DNA from: an uncultured Poribacteria bacterium
Lineage (GTDB): Bacteria; Poribacteria; WGA-4E; WGA-3G
Assembly (NCBI GenBank): GCA_951813545.1
Contig: OX638352.1
Span: 2,930,835 to 2,994,834, forward strand
Length of the DNA: 64,000 nt
Direction of reading: 5' to 3'
The notes below the pieces were generated by a model. The model was not told the DNA's origin. It searched no databases and saw only the letters and a list, made by a program, of their open reading frames with translations. Numbering within the stretch: position 1 is the first letter of the stretch; each line of letters starts with the position of its first letter. Positions 34,470 through 43,447 of the stretch are shown here, piece by piece. Position numbers and translations under genes: made by a program.

Positions 34470-35711
34470 TTATACACTGCTCTCCAGAACCACACCTTCT
34501 TGTTCAATCTGTTCAAACATCTTTTTGTATTCAGGAGTGCCATCGTCATCCCAATAGGTCGTGGAAATAGGGGAAGTATAACGCATCGGAATCAGACGAC
34601 TTCGATCGGGACGGACCATGAAGAGCGAGTTCTGCGGATCCGCGATGTTATACATACGTGTGCCGTTTTTGAATTGAGATTTGAGAATCCATCGCTTCTG
34701 TTCAGGTAGTTTTAAAGACTTCAGACGCTCTAATTCGTCACGATTCAGCGTCACACCAAGTCCGGGGGATTCAGGAACACGCACAAACCCGTTAATCGGT
34801 GTCAACGCCTCATTGACCACATCCGTTTTCCACGTCTCGGTATCCGAATGAAAATGAAAGGTCGCTGTTGGAAACGCCGCCATCATGTGGGTCGTCATCG
34901 CACGTGTGATGTTGCCGCCTACATTCTGAAGCATGAACGGACTTTCGTTCGCGGCAAAAAGCCCTGCACGCCGGATCCCATCACCGATCTTGGCATGACC
35001 GAGCATGTAAATGTCTGCCGGTTTCATAAACACCTCGTAGGTCGCACCCATCGGAAAATGGTGGAGCACAATTGGAAGCCGTGAGCGTTGGCGGAGCTCA
35101 ATGTAGCCCTGTATGTCCTCCCCGGGTAACGGATCTTCAAAGCAACCAGCAATCCGGTATTGAGACAACGCATCAACCAATTCAGGAATGTGGTCGTCTG
35201 TTCCACCCATCGTAAAGTCGTAGTGAATCTTGAACCCCTCTGGCGCAACGGTTTCCATCGCCTCGGTCTGATCAAGCACGTTCTCGAAGGGCGAGAGATG
35301 ATACTTCATCCACGTGTACCCCTGCGCTGCATAGGTAGCGACGGTGTCTGCCATGCGTGACGGATCGGTCGAGACAGTCCAACACCCCACAGGCACCCAC
35401 GAACGATACTTTTGTCCGAAGAGTTTATAGACAGGCACGCCTGCTGCTTTTCCCATCAGATCGTACATCGCCGTGCCAAGTCCAAGTGAAGTTTCGTCGC
35501 CCATCCAATCAAATGGGTTCGTATTGATGTACGAGTCAATGACATCTCGAGGTTCGGGTCTCCCGCTCTCGCCCAATCCCTCTAAGCCTGTGTCTGTCCG
35601 GACAACATAGACGGTACGCCGGATCGGACCGTAGTAGTGATTGAGTTGATAGGCGAGAAAATCTTCGTATTCAAGGGTGATCTCGTGAACTTCAATCTCT
35701 GTAACCTTCAT
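34470..35711 (-). CDS. Enolase-superfamily (mandelate racemase/muconate lactonizing) enzyme
   Basis: The 413-residue protein of the enolase superfamily, mandelate-racemase subgroup, begins MKVTEIEVHEI and has LGLGTAMYDLMGKAAGVPVYKLFGQKYR at about 87-115. The barrel's metal-binding motifs are KIHYDFTMGG, GCFEDPLPGEDIQGYIELRQ and LPIVLHHFP. The family dehydrates acid sugars (aldonates, aldarates, uronate products) after taking a proton alpha to a carboxylate. The start ATG overlaps the TGA of the upstream GH67-type fusion gene (ATGA, 35708-35711), so the two are probably translationally coupled. Together they suggest release and then breakdown of glucuronic or galacturonic acid. The exact substrate is open. 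Confidence 0.85.
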   Translation of the reverse strand: MKVTEIEVHEITLEYEDFLAYQLNHYYGPIRRTVYVVRTDTGLEGLGESGRPEPRDVIDSYINTNPFDWMGDETSLGLGTAMYDLMGKAAGVPVYKLFGQKYRSWVPVGCWTVSTDPSRMADTVATYAAQGYTWMKYHLSPFENVLDQTEAMETVAPEGFKIHYDFTMGGTDDHIPELVDALSQYRIAGCFEDPLPGEDIQGYIELRQRSRLPIVLHHFPMGATYEVFMKPADIYMLGHAKIGDGIRRAGLFAANESPFMLQNVGGNITRAMTTHMMAAFPTATFHFHSDTETWKTDVVNEALTPINGFVRVPESPGLGVTLNRDELERLKSLKLPEQKRWILKSQFKNGTRMYNIADPQNSLFMVRPDRSRLIPMRYTSPISTTYWDDDGTPEYKKMFEQIEQEGVVLESSV

Positions 35712-38700
35712 TGAAGGGTGTCCCCACCATTGACGAGGAAGCAATTTTGAACGGTGATACTCGCTGATGGAAGTGCTTCACCATCGACTTTGATCGCCTC
35801 ACCACCGCCTATAGGTCTTCCATACTCGCGGCGTACAGTGTTGATACGGCAGTCGGCAACTGTTACATTGACGCATTCGGAGAGATTAATCCCGTCGCTG
35901 TCGGTTCGGATGTTGACGTTGTCAATGAGCAACCCATCACAACCCTCAGCGAGAATCGCGGAATCACCACTCCTATAGACATTCAAATTACGGATTTCCA
36001 CGTTTTTGCAGCGTTTCAAGGCAATACACGTGTTGCCCACTCCATCAAGGGTTCCGGGACCGTAGATTTTCACGTTTTCCAAGCCCTCTCCGACAAGTAA
36101 ATCTGCATTAGAGAAGGAGGAAAACTTGAGGGTAGTCCCGGCATCAACGGCGAGGGTAACGTTACTTTTCAGGTGGATGGAACCGGTTGCATAAACCCCG
36201 GACGGAATAAAAACCGTGCCACCGTCTGCAGCGTTGCAGGCGGTAATTGCCTTGTTGATTGCATCTGCATCGTTGGACTTGCCATCGGCTACGGCACCGA
36301 AATGCCGTGCATTGTATGTGCCAACTTCAGCGAGTGCCTCAGCAGTCAATCCTGCAAGCGTTTCCAAACGCGTTCTGCCCGTATGTGCTTCAAAGTTTGT
36401 CCCCCATTTCTTAAGGGTGCGACTGCGCTCGGACGCGGCATAGTCCACCAGTGTTTTCAGCGTGTATTCATATCTGTGCGGGTCTACCTTGCCTTCAAGC
36501 GTTTTCCAAAGTTCAGCTGCCTGCTCAGCCATCTCAACGCCCTCTTCCATGTTGGCATAGATGTCTTGTATGAGGGTTCTGCCGATAGAGAGTCGCTGAT
36601 CGTGTTCTGTGAAGTGGAAGGCGGTGAGGTGTGCTTCTCCGCGTAACCGATCTCCATATATCTCACGAAGCCCTGGCGCGTACTGTGCTAATACACGCTC
36701 ACGCAATGCTGGTGTGATAACGCCTGCACCTTCCGTATTGACTATATACGGGGTCTTGACTTGTGCCATACCGGGGTCAGAAGAATCAAGCCATATACCT
36801 CGGTAACCGCGATAGTTGTAGGTCTTACGTGTCACTTCCTCAAGCATCATCAGAATGGTCTTGATCGTTCTAAGTACCTCTGGATCATCGCCAAATGTTT
36901 GCTGAATCCATTCCGTGTAAATCTCATCCACCGTCAGGTCTGGATTCCAAGAGAGTCGCCCCAACCCATAGTAGTTCACTGCATTCAATGGAGATTTTGT
37001 CCACGCCGGAGAAGGTGAGATCATAGACACTCCCATGATGCAATCGACACTGAATTTGTTCAAACTCCCCGGTCCATTGCGATAGGTATCCTGTTCAAAC
37101 CACCACTTCCACTTTTTGACCCAAGAGACGGGCCAACTCTTGTCAATGACGAGTTCACTGCCAGATAGATTTTTCTGCATTGCGCCATCAAGTGCTGGGA
37201 TTGGTGCCCACAGATCCCAATCCAGAGGACTGCCTTTCGGAACTATAATGACGTTGTCCCGGAAGTTGCCGTCTTCGTGTGCGAACAAATCATACGGAAT
37301 CAGGTTTCGATAGGGTTCCGGTGTATATCGAAGATTTCCATAAACGAAACCGCGCACAAGCACCTTTCCACCATACGGTTTTAGTGTGTCCGCAATTCGG
37401 TTCGTCATCGGCGGACGCGGATCGCCGTTCTGTTTCTCCGAACCGAGTTTCATCAGGTATCCCCCGAAGTCTGGGACCCGTGCATAGAGTGCGTCTGCGG
37501 TTTTTGGGTCGAGTGCAAGGAGATAATTCGGACTCCAATAGAGTTTGATGCCGTAATCTCGGCAGATGTCGCCAAGTTTTTCGACTTCATCAAGATGTTC
37601 AAGAAAATTGTTTCGGTAGTGCCAGTTAATCTCGCTCGGACAGAGCGCATTCCAACCGCACGATGCCAGCATACGAATCCAATCTCGAATGCGTTTGGTA
37701 TTGCCGGTGTGCAGCTCTTCCCAACTGAAAATTGAATTGTCTCTACCGCCACCTCGCCATCTGTCTCCAAAGAGTCCACGGAAGTAGGACCAGTGTGCTA
37801 CCATGCGGATAGGCACCTGTGGGTTTTCTACGACATCGAGTTCAAGCGGATCCTGCCCAATTTGAATGCGACGAATCAGATCGAATACACCAAAAACAAC
37901 CCCTGCGGGTATTCCTCCCGCGACAACAACCGTTCCTTCCATCGCTTTGATGACGAACCCGTCACCTTCAATTCGATCCAATTGGAGGTCTTCAGCACGA
38001 TCGCGGATCCAGTTTGAGGTTTCGGCTGTTCCGAGGATAACCTTCGGTCCAGCGACAGTGGCAGTCTCCGAAACGGAGGGTTTGAAACCGAACATGGATT
38101 CTACTGCTTGTGCCAATTCAGAAGCAGCTGTCTGGACAGTCGAATTTGTGCCTTCAGCAACAATGTTTTTAAACACATCCTGATTTGGCTGTTCAGTCGC
38201 GGGTGGATTGAACTGTAGCCACGCCTTATAGAGCGTCCTGTCCACCTCTTGGTACTTGTAAGTGTTCTGCTTTTTTTCGGTAGGGTTCGTGTCCCGTCTT
38301 CCTGCATAGATGTCCTTAGTTTCGTCGTAAATCTGCCTAACTTCAGCATCGGTCAGCGGCTTATTGTAGATACGGAGATCGTCGAGATAGCCAGTAAAGT
38401 CTTCACTGGTCTGAATTTCAGTTAAACCCTCTCGGCGCAGCGGCTCCATGTTCACTGTAGATAAGTCAATTGTTGCGATCTGCTCACCATCACGCCATCC
38501 CACGATCTGTTTCGCTTTGTCATCGTAGGCGACCGCGAACAGATGCCACTCGGAATCGCCGACGGAGGCTTTCACATGTGGATAGAACGCCCATTCGCGC
38601 ATGTCGTACTTGGGCCAATCATAATCAAGGATTCCTTCCCAGTATTCAAAAACCTTTTCACCCCGGAAACGCACCTGAAAACAGCCACGATAGGTATTAA

Positions 38701-39055
38701 GTTCAATAGCGTCGTTGTTATACCTGAGAATGTTCGACCTATCCGATATCGTATTTAGCCAAAAACAGATTGTGCCACGCGATATCGCAAGTGCGGAATT
38801 CTCAGGTACAGGGATTCGCATCGGCTCTGTCTTCCGCATCACTTCGATGCAAGCATGCCCTTCACCGAGTGAATGAATCTTTGTTCCACCAAGCACGGCA
38901 TGATTACCGTTCCGAGAGAGATCGGTGCCTGTTCCATCGTCAAAATCCCAATGACCGACCAGTCCGTCAGGTTCAGCTGCCATCACACTATTGAGTTCAT
39001 TTGCCAATACCAGTGCCGCTATTACAAAAAGGGTAATGAGTACTTGATATTCCAT
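35708..39055 (-). CDS. LamG / GH67 alpha-glucuronidase / pectin-lyase-fold fusion
   Basis: The 1115-residue exported protein has a signal peptide (to about 27) and three parts. Residues 28-245 are a LamG-type sandwich (GLVGHWDFDDGTGTDLSRNG, GYLDDLRIYNKPLTDAEVRQIY). Residues 275-880 resemble GH67 alpha-glucuronidase: an N-terminal domain (GTAETSNWI), then a barrel with MLASCGWNALCPSEINWHY and the strong signature VPDFGGYLMKLGSEKQNG, which includes the Glu conserved in GH67. Residues 905-1115 are a right-handed beta-helix (FGAVADGKSNDADAINKAI, DGLLIDNVNIRTDSDGINLS), shorter than usual for GH28-like enzymes and possibly truncated. It probably releases glucuronic acid side chains. GGAG precedes the ATG. 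Its stop overlaps the next gene. Confidence 0.82.
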   Translation of the reverse strand: MEYQVLITLFVIAALVLANELNSVMAAEPDGLVGHWDFDDGTGTDLSRNGNHAVLGGTKIHSLGEGHACIEVMRKTEPMRIPVPENSALAISRGTICFWLNTISDRSNILRYNNDAIELNTYRGCFQVRFRGEKVFEYWEGILDYDWPKYDMREWAFYPHVKASVGDSEWHLFAVAYDDKAKQIVGWRDGEQIATIDLSTVNMEPLRREGLTEIQTSEDFTGYLDDLRIYNKPLTDAEVRQIYDETKDIYAGRRDTNPTEKKQNTYKYQEVDRTLYKAWLQFNPPATEQPNQDVFKNIVAEGTNSTVQTAASELAQAVESMFGFKPSVSETATVAGPKVILGTAETSNWIRDRAEDLQLDRIEGDGFVIKAMEGTVVVAGGIPAGVVFGVFDLIRRIQIGQDPLELDVVENPQVPIRMVAHWSYFRGLFGDRWRGGGRDNSIFSWEELHTGNTKRIRDWIRMLASCGWNALCPSEINWHYRNNFLEHLDEVEKLGDICRDYGIKLYWSPNYLLALDPKTADALYARVPDFGGYLMKLGSEKQNGDPRPPMTNRIADTLKPYGGKVLVRGFVYGNLRYTPEPYRNLIPYDLFAHEDGNFRDNVIIVPKGSPLDWDLWAPIPALDGAMQKNLSGSELVIDKSWPVSWVKKWKWWFEQDTYRNGPGSLNKFSVDCIMGVSMISPSPAWTKSPLNAVNYYGLGRLSWNPDLTVDEIYTEWIQQTFGDDPEVLRTIKTILMMLEEVTRKTYNYRGYRGIWLDSSDPGMAQVKTPYIVNTEGAGVITPALRERVLAQYAPGLREIYGDRLRGEAHLTAFHFTEHDQRLSIGRTLIQDIYANMEEGVEMAEQAAELWKTLEGKVDPHRYEYTLKTLVDYAASERSRTLKKWGTNFEAHTGRTRLETLAGLTAEALAEVGTYNARHFGAVADGKSNDADAINKAITACNAADGGTVFIPSGVYATGSIHLKSNVTLAVDAGTTLKFSSFSNADLLVGEGLENVKIYGPGTLDGVGNTCIALKRCKNVEIRNLNVYRSGDSAILAEGCDGLLIDNVNIRTDSDGINLSECVNVTVADCRINTVRREYGRPIGGGEAIKVDGEALPSASITVQNCFLVNGGDTLQ

Positions 39056-39109
39056 GTGTAGTCTCCATACATTTGAGGGTTCTCAAAAGCACATAACATC
39101 GCTTTCTTC

Positions 39110-40525
39110 TCACTGCGTCACTGACAACACCCAATCTCGAATCAAGTTTAATACCTCCGGTGAGATCGTCTCCTCAATGACAGCATACTCGTTGACTAAA
39201 CCTGTTTTGGCGCGTTGAAATAGGTGGTTGTGCTGCGGCAAGCGATGCACAGTGACGTTGGGATTGCCGCCTTTTTCAAGTGCTGCAGCGATAGCAGTAA
39301 GGTTTTGTTCGGCATCAACCTGTACGTCCAGTTCGCCGTTGAGTGCGAGGACAGGAACTCGGATTTTCTCAAGGGCAGGACGCGGATCGAAAGTCAAGAA
39401 GTAGCGCATCCAAGGCGTAAGTGACTGTTCTACGAGTGCCCGTACCTGCGCCTCGTCCTGTTGCGCTGGAGGTGTACCGTTAATTTCAAGCTGCTTGCGG
39501 ACAATTTCATCGACCCCTTGCCGCCGCTCGTCTTCTGTCATGTCTTCTGAAGTCAAGATAGTAAATAACCGATCGAGGAGCGTCAGTAAATTCTGTTGAC
39601 GTTCACCCGCGATTCCGGCTGCATCGAAAATACGTTCGTTCTGTTTACGCAGCAACTCGGCACCGGGCACACCAGGACCTGCCATCAGCACAATGAAGTT
39701 GACATCATTGCTGCGGCTCGCGACGATAGATGCGATGAGACCGCCTTCGCTGTGACCGATCAATCCAATGCTGCTAATGCGATTATCCTGCTTGAGGAAC
39801 GCCACACCTGCTTCTGCGTCCGTTGCGAAGTCTGCCGTCGTTGGTGGCTCTGGATGCGGTGTTGACTCACCGATGCCCGGATCATCAACCCGAAGCACGG
39901 CGATGCCTGCGCGGCTCAAATGATCAGCAAGCACCCAGAACGGTTTGTGTCCAAACACCGTCTCGTCTCGGTCCTGCAAACCGCTACCGGAGATGAGAAG
40001 CACCACTGGAAAAGGTCCGTCTCCCTTCGGCACCGTCAAAGTGCCAGCGAGGTTGATGTCACCGTTTTGAAACATCACCTCTTCAATTTGGTAAGGGAAC
40101 GGAGGCTTCGGTTCTTGCGGTCTCACAGGATCAGCGATCACCTCACGGGAGAGGCGAAAATCGAATGTGGCAACACCTTGGCTAAACGTGCCACTGATGA
40201 CTTTGTCTTGTAGTTTGCCATCGAAGGTCGGATTCCCCGGCACGCCACGAATGGAGAACTTGACGCGCACACCCTCATCATCTTCTTCAACATGGATATC
40301 AGACAGTGGCAAGCCTTTCGCACCTTGGGTTGGAATGTCAATAGTCCCACTCCAATCGCTGTCATCAATAGCGAGATCAACCTTCACAGCGAGGGGCTGA
40401 CCGGGAATCTCAATATGTCCCTCCCAGTGCCCCACAACGCGGTCTTCCGCATAGGAAATCGAGATGCCTACCGCTAATATCATTAGAATAAACGTTGCCT
40501 TGCGTAAAATGGATTTTGTCTTCAT
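39110..40525 (-). CDS. Exported alpha/beta hydrolase
   Basis: The 471-residue protein has a signal peptide (FILMILAVGISISYAED), a beta-rich N-terminal domain (28-135, VVGHWEGHIEIPGQPLAVKVDL) and an alpha/beta hydrolase domain. The hydrolase has LLISGSGLQDRDE (oxyanion region), the nucleophile elbow GLIGHSEGG (S259), a likely Asp in LALNGELDVQVDAEQN and a His in LPQHNHLFQRA. It probably acts as an esterase or acyl-peptidase-like enzyme; a sugar-ester substrate would suit the neighbouring GH67-type fusion, but that is inference. It lies 54 bases upstream of that gene on the same strand. Confidence 0.88.
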   Translation of the reverse strand: MKTKSILRKATFILMILAVGISISYAEDRVVGHWEGHIEIPGQPLAVKVDLAIDDSDWSGTIDIPTQGAKGLPLSDIHVEEDDEGVRVKFSIRGVPGNPTFDGKLQDKVISGTFSQGVATFDFRLSREVIADPVRPQEPKPPFPYQIEEVMFQNGDINLAGTLTVPKGDGPFPVVLLISGSGLQDRDETVFGHKPFWVLADHLSRAGIAVLRVDDPGIGESTPHPEPPTTADFATDAEAGVAFLKQDNRISSIGLIGHSEGGLIASIVASRSNDVNFIVLMAGPGVPGAELLRKQNERIFDAAGIAGERQQNLLTLLDRLFTILTSEDMTEDERRQGVDEIVRKQLEINGTPPAQQDEAQVRALVEQSLTPWMRYFLTFDPRPALEKIRVPVLALNGELDVQVDAEQNLTAIAAALEKGGNPNVTVHRLPQHNHLFQRAKTGLVNEYAVIEETISPEVLNLIRDWVLSVTQ

Positions 40526-40564
40526 ACACTGGTTTCCAGAAACAATTATCAGGGTGTCAGTCGC

Positions 40565-41323
40565 TTACTGACTGACTTTTATATTTCCCCATGTAGTGGC
40601 TAATTTACCGGCGGGATAAACCGCTAAAGTGGATTTGAGTCCTCTTTTCATGAGGGTTTGAATATCAGCTTCAGTCAGGGCAACGCTGAAAAACGCGATC
40701 TCGTCAAACTGACCGGAATAATATTGTCCCCATTGATGCAAAAAAGTTGCTCCGATACCGATATCCGTAAAAATATAGGTATCGGTAACTGTTTCACCTT
40801 CTTTGCCGTTGTAATAGCCCGTCGCGTTTCCCTCACCATCTAATACAAACGCGTAGTGTCCCCATTTATTGTCATCAAATTTTGGGATGACGGGTTTCCA
40901 CGCCTTGCCCCAAATGTCAACTGCGCCACTTTGAAACCGAATTGCGAAAGCCGGATTCGTTGGTCCACTGAGATTCGATATTAACCGATCATCATCGGCG
41001 GCATCACTTGGATTTGCCCACAAAACTAATGTAACCTCTCCAGCCAGTCCCAAATCCCCGACAACGACATGCCCTTTACTCTCATTTCCATCAAATTCCA
41101 GCGCGGATCCGAACTGACCGTTCTTTATCCATTTCGGACCGTTCTCGATTTTCCCATCATGACCATTTTCAGAGGAATCCTCCGCTGTATCACCTTTACC
41201 TTCATCAAAGAGCCACATCCCGACAACGGTTTTCAAATCAAATTCGGCAGTGCTGATACCGGCAAAAATCAAGCTAAGAACAATTAAACTCGCAAGCATT
41301 AAATTTGCCATTACGATTTTCAT
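40565..41323 (-). CDS. Exported LamG-domain protein
   Basis: The 252-residue protein has a signal peptide (LASLIVLSLIFAGISTAEF) and a single LamG/concanavalin-like domain. The domain is shown by VVGMWLFDEGKGDTAEDSSENGHDGKI, FGSALEFDGN, DDRLISNLSG and YSGQFDEIAFFSVALTEADIQTLM. It is probably a carbohydrate-binding surface protein. It is the first gene of the four-gene minus-strand set ending at 34470. AAAGGAGAT precedes the ATG by eight bases. Confidence 0.85.
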   Translation of the reverse strand: MKIVMANLMLASLIVLSLIFAGISTAEFDLKTVVGMWLFDEGKGDTAEDSSENGHDGKIENGPKWIKNGQFGSALEFDGNESKGHVVVGDLGLAGEVTLVLWANPSDAADDDRLISNLSGPTNPAFAIRFQSGAVDIWGKAWKPVIPKFDDNKWGHYAFVLDGEGNATGYYNGKEGETVTDTYIFTDIGIGATFLHQWGQYYSGQFDEIAFFSVALTEADIQTLMKRGLKSTLAVYPAGKLATTWGNIKVSQ

Positions 41324-41437
41324 CTGTCAAATCTCCTTTTATTCTGTGAGAGAGTTGTGAATCAAGGATTCGTGACGGCACATGAAATTAAATGTGTGAT
41401 GTGTGAATTGCTTTTATCAATTGTTTGCTATTTTATC

Positions 41438-41551
41438 ATAACCCAAATTGCTATCCAACAGAAAAATCGTATCGTCTGTAAGGATAGGCCTTGTGCCTAT
41501 CCTACACCTTGTAGCGGTGCTACGCGTAAAAAAGTAGCAACTTAGGTTAAA
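41438..41551. repeat. MITE-like element, AACCCAAATTGC ends
   Basis: The left end TAACCCAAATTGCTA (41439-41453) pairs with TAGCAACTTAGGTTA (41535-41549), 13 of 15 matching. The ends are those of the element at 33952-34115. Two internal hairpins are AGGATAGGC/GCCTATCCT (41479-41501) and GTAGC/GCTAC (41510-41522). It is the main content of the 41324-41670 gap, which has no gene. Confidence 0.68.
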
Positions 41552-41670
41552 ATTTCTAAAATTTGGAAATAGTGATTAAAAATCTTCAGATTTTTGAAGA
41601 GGATTTATGAAATGATGAGGAAGCTCACAATCTTATCCCACACAAATAATTGAAACAGATTGCCCAAGCT

Positions 41671-43056
41671 TTAGTTGTCAGTTTCTTCTTCCATCTCATC
41701 TTCGTGCATAATTTCTTCTAACTTCATTCCAATACGGAAGGCGAGGAGGCAGATGCCTACCGAAATAGCGAACAACCACCGATAACCGGTATGAGGTGCG
41801 AGAATCCCACCAAGAAGTGGCGCGCAACTCACAGGCATGAGGAGCGTGTTCATGAAACCGATGTAACTCGGACGGTTCCGCGGCGGCGCGATATTCAGCA
41901 TGTATGCCATAAAACCGACCATCATGCCGTTTGCCAAAACACCACCAACGATGAAAATCATGAAGAAAGCGGGCATCTGCAATGAAGTCGGCAATATACC
42001 CGAAGAATAGGCGAGCGCGGGAGGAATGCCCATCAGCCCTGCAGTGATAATTAGCAGCCATCGGACACCATACTTCTCACCGATGTGTCCCCAAAATGTA
42101 TTTGAAATCACACCGCTGAGTGCAGAACAGACGATGAAGAATCCCATCGTCGCCTCTGAAAATCCAAGATCATTCAACGCATAGGGCATGTAGAAAGGGG
42201 ATGCCATCCCCGAAAAGTGCGCAAAAATACGGAAAAAGATGAAGCGGCGGTAATTTATATCTGTCCGTAGAAAGTATGCCCCGTGCTTTATATGGTCCCA
42301 CATCGGCTGACGATTCGGGTGGACAGGACGAATAGGTTCACGCACGCCTAAGAAACTCACGAAAGAGAAGAATGCCGCTGCTACTGAACAGACAAAGAGA
42401 AAAGCGTAGTTATACGGAAATCCAAGGTCGGTCTCCAGACGACAAACCGAACCAATAAAATACATCGTGAACGTCTTGAAAATTTGTGTAATACTACCGA
42501 GTATACCCGTAAATTCGGATTCGTCCCCGAGCACTGCACGAACAAGAAACCCAACCCAGATAGCGAAAAAGCCACCATAGAGTTGTCTGAGGCTAAAGAA
42601 ACGGGCACGCTGCTGCGGTGCTATCGACTTAGAGACGATGTCCATGTAGGGAAGCGTCGAAACGCCCATGGCGGAGGAGGAGAGAAAATAAAGACCCAGA
42701 AAGGAGGCGGCGAGCAACATTGGGTTTCGCTCACCGATTGTGATAGTGCAGAAAAAGACACCGAGCCACGCTAAAACCCGAACGCTCATGCCGAGCGCGT
42801 AAAATGGCATTTTGCGCGGGCGATGTTCAAGTAGGTTCGACATCAACAGTTGGGGCCACATCCACCCTGCCGTCATCATTGAACCGGTCAAACCGACCAG
42901 AATATCGGAACCACTTAATTTATGGATAAAAGCAGGAAGCACCGTTGATGAATCCGCAAACGCAAGGTTGATACGCATGAAGGTGCCTTGGAGCAGCGCA
43001 AATCGGAAGTTTCGCGTTTTGGTATCGGGGTTAGAAACCCCTCCTACTTTAGGCAT
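41671..43056 (-). CDS. MFS transporter
   Basis: The 461-residue polytopic protein has about 12 membrane segments. The major-facilitator pattern shows in the GSMMTAGWMWPQLLMSNLLEHRPRKMPFYALGM loop, FFSLRQLYGGFFAIWVGFLV, and the second-half FWGHIGEKYGVRWLLI loop. The C-terminal tail is acidic. The substrate is unknown; sugar or drug efflux are both possible. The start ATG has AGGAA nine bases upstream, and the leader contains a copy of the leader repeat (43085-43200). It diverges from the Gfo/Idh/MocA gene. Confidence 0.88.
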   Translation of the reverse strand: MPKVGGVSNPDTKTRNFRFALLQGTFMRINLAFADSSTVLPAFIHKLSGSDILVGLTGSMMTAGWMWPQLLMSNLLEHRPRKMPFYALGMSVRVLAWLGVFFCTITIGERNPMLLAASFLGLYFLSSSAMGVSTLPYMDIVSKSIAPQQRARFFSLRQLYGGFFAIWVGFLVRAVLGDESEFTGILGSITQIFKTFTMYFIGSVCRLETDLGFPYNYAFLFVCSVAAAFFSFVSFLGVREPIRPVHPNRQPMWDHIKHGAYFLRTDINYRRFIFFRIFAHFSGMASPFYMPYALNDLGFSEATMGFFIVCSALSGVISNTFWGHIGEKYGVRWLLIITAGLMGIPPALAYSSGILPTSLQMPAFFMIFIVGGVLANGMMVGFMAYMLNIAPPRNRPSYIGFMNTLLMPVSCAPLLGGILAPHTGYRWLFAISVGICLLAFRIGMKLEEIMHEDEMEEETDN

Positions 43057-43084
43057 TCTCTCTTTCGTTCCTATCTTTTAAATT

Positions 43085-43200
43085 TCCCTTGCGGTTCGGT
43101 GAGATTCCCTTGGGATTTTGTGCTTATCTCCATTCATCTGAAGAAACACCCAAGCAAAAACCCTTCCACTTCGTTTTAGGCTACGCGCTTTGGCTGGAGG
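43085..43200 (-). repeat. Leader repeat, copy before the MFS gene
   Basis: On the minus strand CCTAAAACGAAGTGGAAGG (43184-43166) is followed by CACCGAACCGCAAGG (43104-43090) and GAAATTTAAAAGAT. The same blocks surround the GT4 leader and the 47401-48115 array. Here the start codon lies about 35 bases beyond the core rather than directly after it. GAAACACCCAAGCAAAA (43144) also occurs in the MITE-like element at 25898. Confidence 0.62.
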
Positions 43201-43345
43201 TCACATAGCCATCAGCGTATTGGGCACGTAGATGTTTTAGGGTTCATATAGGGCATGCGAAATTCTGTGCTTTATCTTTTGACATAATTTTCGCAATTAG
43301 GTTGAATTGAAATTTTCATTATCTATCCAATGCTGGAAAATTTTG

Positions 43346-43374
43346 TTTACAGTGTGCCGAGGTTGTGCTAAATT
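43346..43374 (+). promoter_or_regulatory. Sigma-70-type promoter for the Gfo/Idh/MocA gene
   Basis: TTTACA (43346-43351), 17 bases, then TAAATT (43369-43374) with an extended TG (43365-43367). A second candidate is TTGACA (43279-43284), 17 bases, TTGAAT (43302-43307). Either could serve the gene starting at 43448. Confidence 0.5.
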
Positions 43375-43447
43375 GCGTACAAACTTTATTTTTTAATGGC
43401 TGTCAGCAGAATAGCCACTCCGCCGAGAGCCAAAAAAGGAAACAGAT

